A stretch of DNA of 7,945 nucleotides from Dehalococcoidia bacterium UBA5748 (GTDB lineage: Bacteria; Chloroflexota; Dehalococcoidia; Dehalococcoidales; UBA5627): positions 1-7,945 of the forward strand of contig DIFM01000011.1 of the NCBI GenBank assembly GCA_002419135.1, read 5' to 3'. Below, piece after piece: positions 6,188 through 7,945 of this stretch. Within the stretch, counting starts at the first letter, position 1, and every line of letters begins with the position of its first letter. The position numbers and the translations under genes are program-made. A model generated the notes under the pieces. It had not been told where the DNA came from, did not search any database, and saw only the letters and a list, made by a program, of their open reading frames with translations.

Positions 6188-7006
6188 ATGAACAGAAATA
6201 AATGGCTTGTTATTATTCTACTCGCAGTCATTTGTGCACTGGGTATTGTTATCTCTTCCTACGCCGATTATTTATTGTTATCCAGATTACCGTGGCTTTT
6301 AGCGGTATCCACGATAGCCGGTATTATTTTAGGACTACTAAACGTAAGGTTCAAGAGTAAAACAGTAGTTGAAGACGGAGAAATATCCAGACATGGAATC
6401 GGAGCCTTTATTCAGCACTGGCTAACAGGGCTTGGCATCTTTTTACTAATAATCTCAGGTTTTATTATGGGATTTTTATTTTTCCCACCCATCGCTGATA
6501 CTCCCAAAAGCGTACTTTTCCCTCTGAATATGCACTTCATCGGATTGAACATCACTTTATTGGGCGGTTTTTACTTTTTAACCGACTATATTTTATCCGG
6601 CAGATTTTCAATACTAATGCCCAATATTAAGGATATAACGCAAGGTACCATAGGGAAATATCTGCTAAGAAAGAAATGGACTGCTGAAGGTAAATATCTT
6701 TCCTCGCAGAAATCAGCGTTTTTAGCCACCGCAATTTTAGGCGGCGCTCAAATTATTACCGGGTCTATCAAGGTTATGGGGCATTTTTGGGATATCCCAT
6801 CCGCAACACTGGCGATAACAACAGCAATACATGATATATTTTCCCTGCTTTTTATTATCATGCTTTTGATACACATATTATTTGTCTTAGTATTTGCGGA
6901 GCATAGAATACTGCTGAAATCTTGGTTTACCGGTAAGGTCAGCGAATCCTATGCAAAGGAAAAACATGAGGACTGGTACGATGAACTTACAAAACAGAAA
7001 AAATAA
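6188..7006 (+). CDS. Membrane cytochrome b, formate dehydrogenase gamma subunit-like
   Basis: This 272-aa membrane protein resembles the diheme cytochrome b subunits (FdnI/FdoI, hydrogenase and b561-like) that exchange electrons between a redox partner and the quinone pool. Hydrophobic segments lie at about 6-23, 34-52, 74-98, 112-131, 176-194 and 212-236. Family features are R-H-x7-H-W at 68-78, H116 in the fourth helix, the loop K-Y-L-S-S-Q-K (169-175, like K-Y-N-A-G-Q-K of FdnI) and H215/H229 spaced 14 residues apart in the last helix. A tail W-F-T-G-K-V...K-H-E-D-W (246-263) recalls the end of FdnI. Candidate heme ligands are H69, H77, H116, H215 and H229. The two helices before the core are extra compared with four-helix FdnI. 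ATG 6188 is chosen because GAGG sits at 6178-6181; an in-frame TTG at 6176 overlaps that site. No dehydrogenase subunit is in view. The partner is probably the c-type cytochrome gene 32 bases downstream. Confidence 0.8.
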   Translation: MNRNKWLVIILLAVICALGIVISSYADYLLLSRLPWLLAVSTIAGIILGLLNVRFKSKTVVEDGEISRHGIGAFIQHWLTGLGIFLLIISGFIMGFLFFPPIADTPKSVLFPLNMHFIGLNITLLGGFYFLTDYILSGRFSILMPNIKDITQGTIGKYLLRKKWTAEGKYLSSQKSAFLATAILGGAQIITGSIKVMGHFWDIPSATLAITTAIHDIFSLLFIIMLLIHILFVLVFAEHRILLKSWFTGKVSESYAKEKHEDWYDELTKQKK

Positions 7007-7038
7007 AAATTGCTTAGGTAAATCTTCAGGGGAATTAA

Positions 7039-7401
7039 ATGAAAAATAAAAAATTATTACTTTTTTTTATAGTTCTTCTGTTAACAACATTACCACTAAA
7101 TGTTAGTTGCAGCAGTAATGATGAAGGAGCCGTACAAGCAGAGAATTCGTCGTTATCAGCATTTTTTTTGGATATAGGTTATGAAAACTGTTTGATGTGC
7201 CACGGCGAAAGCGATGCAAACCGCAAAAGAAATTTTTCATTACATTGCCTTAATTTTGATCCACTGAGTTATACCAAAATAGACGACGAAAGTTATTCCC
7301 CAACCATTACAGATTGCCTCATTTGTCATACACCACACCAGTCGGAAACAAGAAGAACTAATTATAATTGTGCAATATGTCACCAGCATATGGCATGGTA
7401 A
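7039..7401 (+). CDS. Exported triheme c-type cytochrome, possibly truncated at its C-terminus
   Basis: This 120-aa protein has three CxxCH heme-binding motifs: C51-H55, C93-H97 and C111-H115. Further histidines (H69, H100, H117) could be distal ligands. Residues 1-24 form a signal sequence: K-N-K-K, a hydrophobic core, then L-N-V-S-C. Cys24 might be lipidated, but Asn at -3 makes the lipobox poor, so it could instead be a cleaved signal peptide or an N-terminal anchor. Heme attachment takes place outside the membrane, so the protein should act on the outer face, presumably exchanging electrons with the cytochrome b encoded just upstream. AGGGGAA (7028-7034) is the ribosome-binding site. The protein ends five residues after the third motif, and its stop lies at the presumed left end of the IS256 remnant, so the original gene may have been longer. 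It is not one of the large multiheme families and no specific name can be given. Confidence 0.82.
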   Translation: MKNKKLLLFFIVLLLTTLPLNVSCSSNDEGAVQAENSSLSAFFLDIGYENCLMCHGESDANRKRNFSLHCLNFDPLSYTKIDDESYSPTITDCLICHTPHQSETRRTNYNCAICHQHMAW

Positions 7402-7501
7402 CATATTTTGTGTAAAATTATAGAGGGTTGAAAAAAGTGGCGCTTTCCTTCAAGGTTTTATTGAGAAAAATAAAACAACAAGGGAGGAGAAGATTTTAGA
7501 A

Positions 7502-7801
7502 ATGGTCAAAGCAGATATGCCCCAGGCAGTTGGAGGATATCTAAGCGAGATAATGAGATTGGAACTCACCAAGTTCTTAGGTAGACAACCCTATGAAAGA
7601 GCGGATGAGGAGGTAAATCATCGCAACGGCTCATATCCGCGCCGCTTTACACTTAAAGGCATCGGAGAAATACCGGTGCTGGTCCCCCGGGATAGAAAAG
7701 GAGAATACCAGACCAGGGTCATCCCAAAGAGTAAACAATATGAGGATGAATTGAGACAGGATATTGCTGTGATGTTCTTAAGCGGGAATAAAAGGATATA
7801 G
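7502..7801 (+). pseudogene. IS256-family transposase, N-terminal fragment
   Basis: The 99-aa frame matches the N-terminus of IS256/mutator-type transposases. Recognisable stretches are R-x-E-x-x-x-F-L-G-R-x-x-Y-E-R (about residues 20-34), R-N-G-S-Y-P-R-R (42-49), G-E-I-P-V-L-V-P-R-D-R-K-G (55-67) and Y-E-D-E-L-R-Q-D-I-A-V-M-F-L-S-G (80-95). Full-length family members are about 400 aa, and all three catalytic acidic residues (DDE) lie beyond this point, so the product is inactive. Family similarity ends at S-G (about base 7787), followed by N-K-R-I and a stop, which marks a deletion or insertion junction. A good ribosome-binding site (GGGAGGAG, 7482-7489) is still present. The 100 bases between the cytochrome stop and this ATG (7402-7501) hold only the presumed element left end and leader. 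Confidence 0.85.
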
Positions 7802-7823
7802 ATAAATAGTCACCTATTTTATT

Positions 7824-7904
7824 TAAGAAACCTCTGAAAAAGCCGTTAGTGCTGTACAATTGAAAAATATGTTATTTCAATTCAATTTATTAACGGCTTT
7901 TTTA
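7824..7904. repeat. Hairpin-forming intergenic repeat, right copy (inverted relative to 1-82)
   Basis: This is the inverted partner of bases 1-82. It keeps the fuller fold: AAAAAGCCGTTA (7837-7848) pairs over 12 bp with TAACGGCTTTTT (7891-7902), and inside it AATTGAAA (7858-7865) pairs with TTTCAATT (7875-7882) around a 9-base loop. Between the stems is an asymmetric internal loop. A T-run at 7898-7903 on the plus strand and the matching A-run on the other arm would let it act as a terminator in either direction. The AT-rich 36 bases before it (7788-7823) match neither the transposase nor the left copy. The 41 bases after it contain no gene, only a possible IS256 right end. Confidence 0.85.
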
Positions 7905-7945
7905 CGTTTTCTATCGCATTTTACACTCTTGTTGCCCATCTTTTT

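Larger units (their letters stand above)
7396..7938 (+). mobile_element. Degenerate IS256-family insertion sequence (boundaries approximate)
   Basis: The transposase fragment at 7502-7801 shows an IS256-family element. A TTTTGTGTAAAATTA stretch at 7406-7420 resembles the inner part of IS256-type terminal repeats. At the far side, ATTTTACAC (7918-7926) is the exact inverted match of GTGTAAAAT, with a further ATGG/CCAT match on the outer side and ATAG/CTAT on the inner side. The two ends agree only partly and differ in spacing by about two bases. If both are genuine, what remains is about 540 bp: left end, transposase N-terminus, an unrelated AT-rich segment, the hairpin repeat 7824-7904 and the right end. 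Three quarters of the transposase is lost, so it cannot move itself. The outer limits are estimates and no target duplication could be confirmed. Confidence 0.4.

Noticed and set aside
1..7904. The whole bracketed segment as a composite transposon
   Set aside because: The flanking repeats carry no transposase themselves, the enclosed genes are mostly housekeeping (dnaN, rdgB, fbp), and no target duplication can be seen. Independent insertions of a common repeat are more likely.

Overview
The window looks like bacterial chromosomal DNA of moderate GC content. The gene content suggests a Chloroflexota lineage, possibly Dehalococcoidia-like: an archaeal-type fructose-1,6-bisphosphate aldolase/phosphatase beside a CobO-type corrinoid adenosyltransferase, an RdgB/HAM1 pyrophosphatase and a DNA polymerase III beta clamp. 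This assignment is inferred from gene content only. The first base is the exact outer end of a repeat that recurs inverted near the right edge, so the left edge may be a contig break at a multicopy repeat.

Left part (1-2334). An 82-bp hairpin-forming repeat (1-82) is followed by a minus-strand CMP/dCMP-type zinc deaminase (191-802). The gene-free stretch 803-1112 holds a possible minus-strand promoter, a GC-rich MITE-like element (935-1042) built of two hairpins inside a 10-bp terminal inverted repeat, and a strong sigma70-like promoter (1056-1084). That promoter drives a small three-helix membrane protein (1113-1514). A bidirectional terminator hairpin separates it from a convergent fumarylacetoacetate hydrolase-family enzyme (1570-2334, minus).

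Centre (2335-6090). A divergent promoter region precedes a plus-strand housekeeping run: cobO-type adenosyltransferase (2527-3066), FBP aldolase/phosphatase (3110-4210) and XTP/dITP diphosphatase (4211-4816, directly abutting its neighbour). Next comes dnaN (4894-6030) with its own promoter, closed by an intrinsic terminator at 6059-6090. The first three probably form one transcript linking cofactor adenosylation, gluconeogenesis and nucleotide-pool cleaning. The metabolic link is loose.

Right part (6118-7945). A new promoter leads to a two-gene electron-transfer unit: a formate-dehydrogenase-gamma-like cytochrome b (6188-7006) and an exported triheme c-type cytochrome (7039-7401). Together they could pass electrons between the quinone pool and the outer face of the membrane, although no catalytic oxidoreductase is present in the window. 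The unit is followed immediately by the remnant of an IS256-family insertion sequence: the transposase N-terminal quarter at 7502-7801 and possible element ends near 7396-7420 and 7918-7938. The second copy of the edge repeat (7824-7904) lies inside this remnant.

I see no tRNA, rRNA, CRISPR array or riboswitch. I do not see a convincing new defence or biosynthetic system. The least ordinary content is the inverted palindromic repeats, the cytochrome b/triheme c pair and the nested mobile-element debris at its 3' end.
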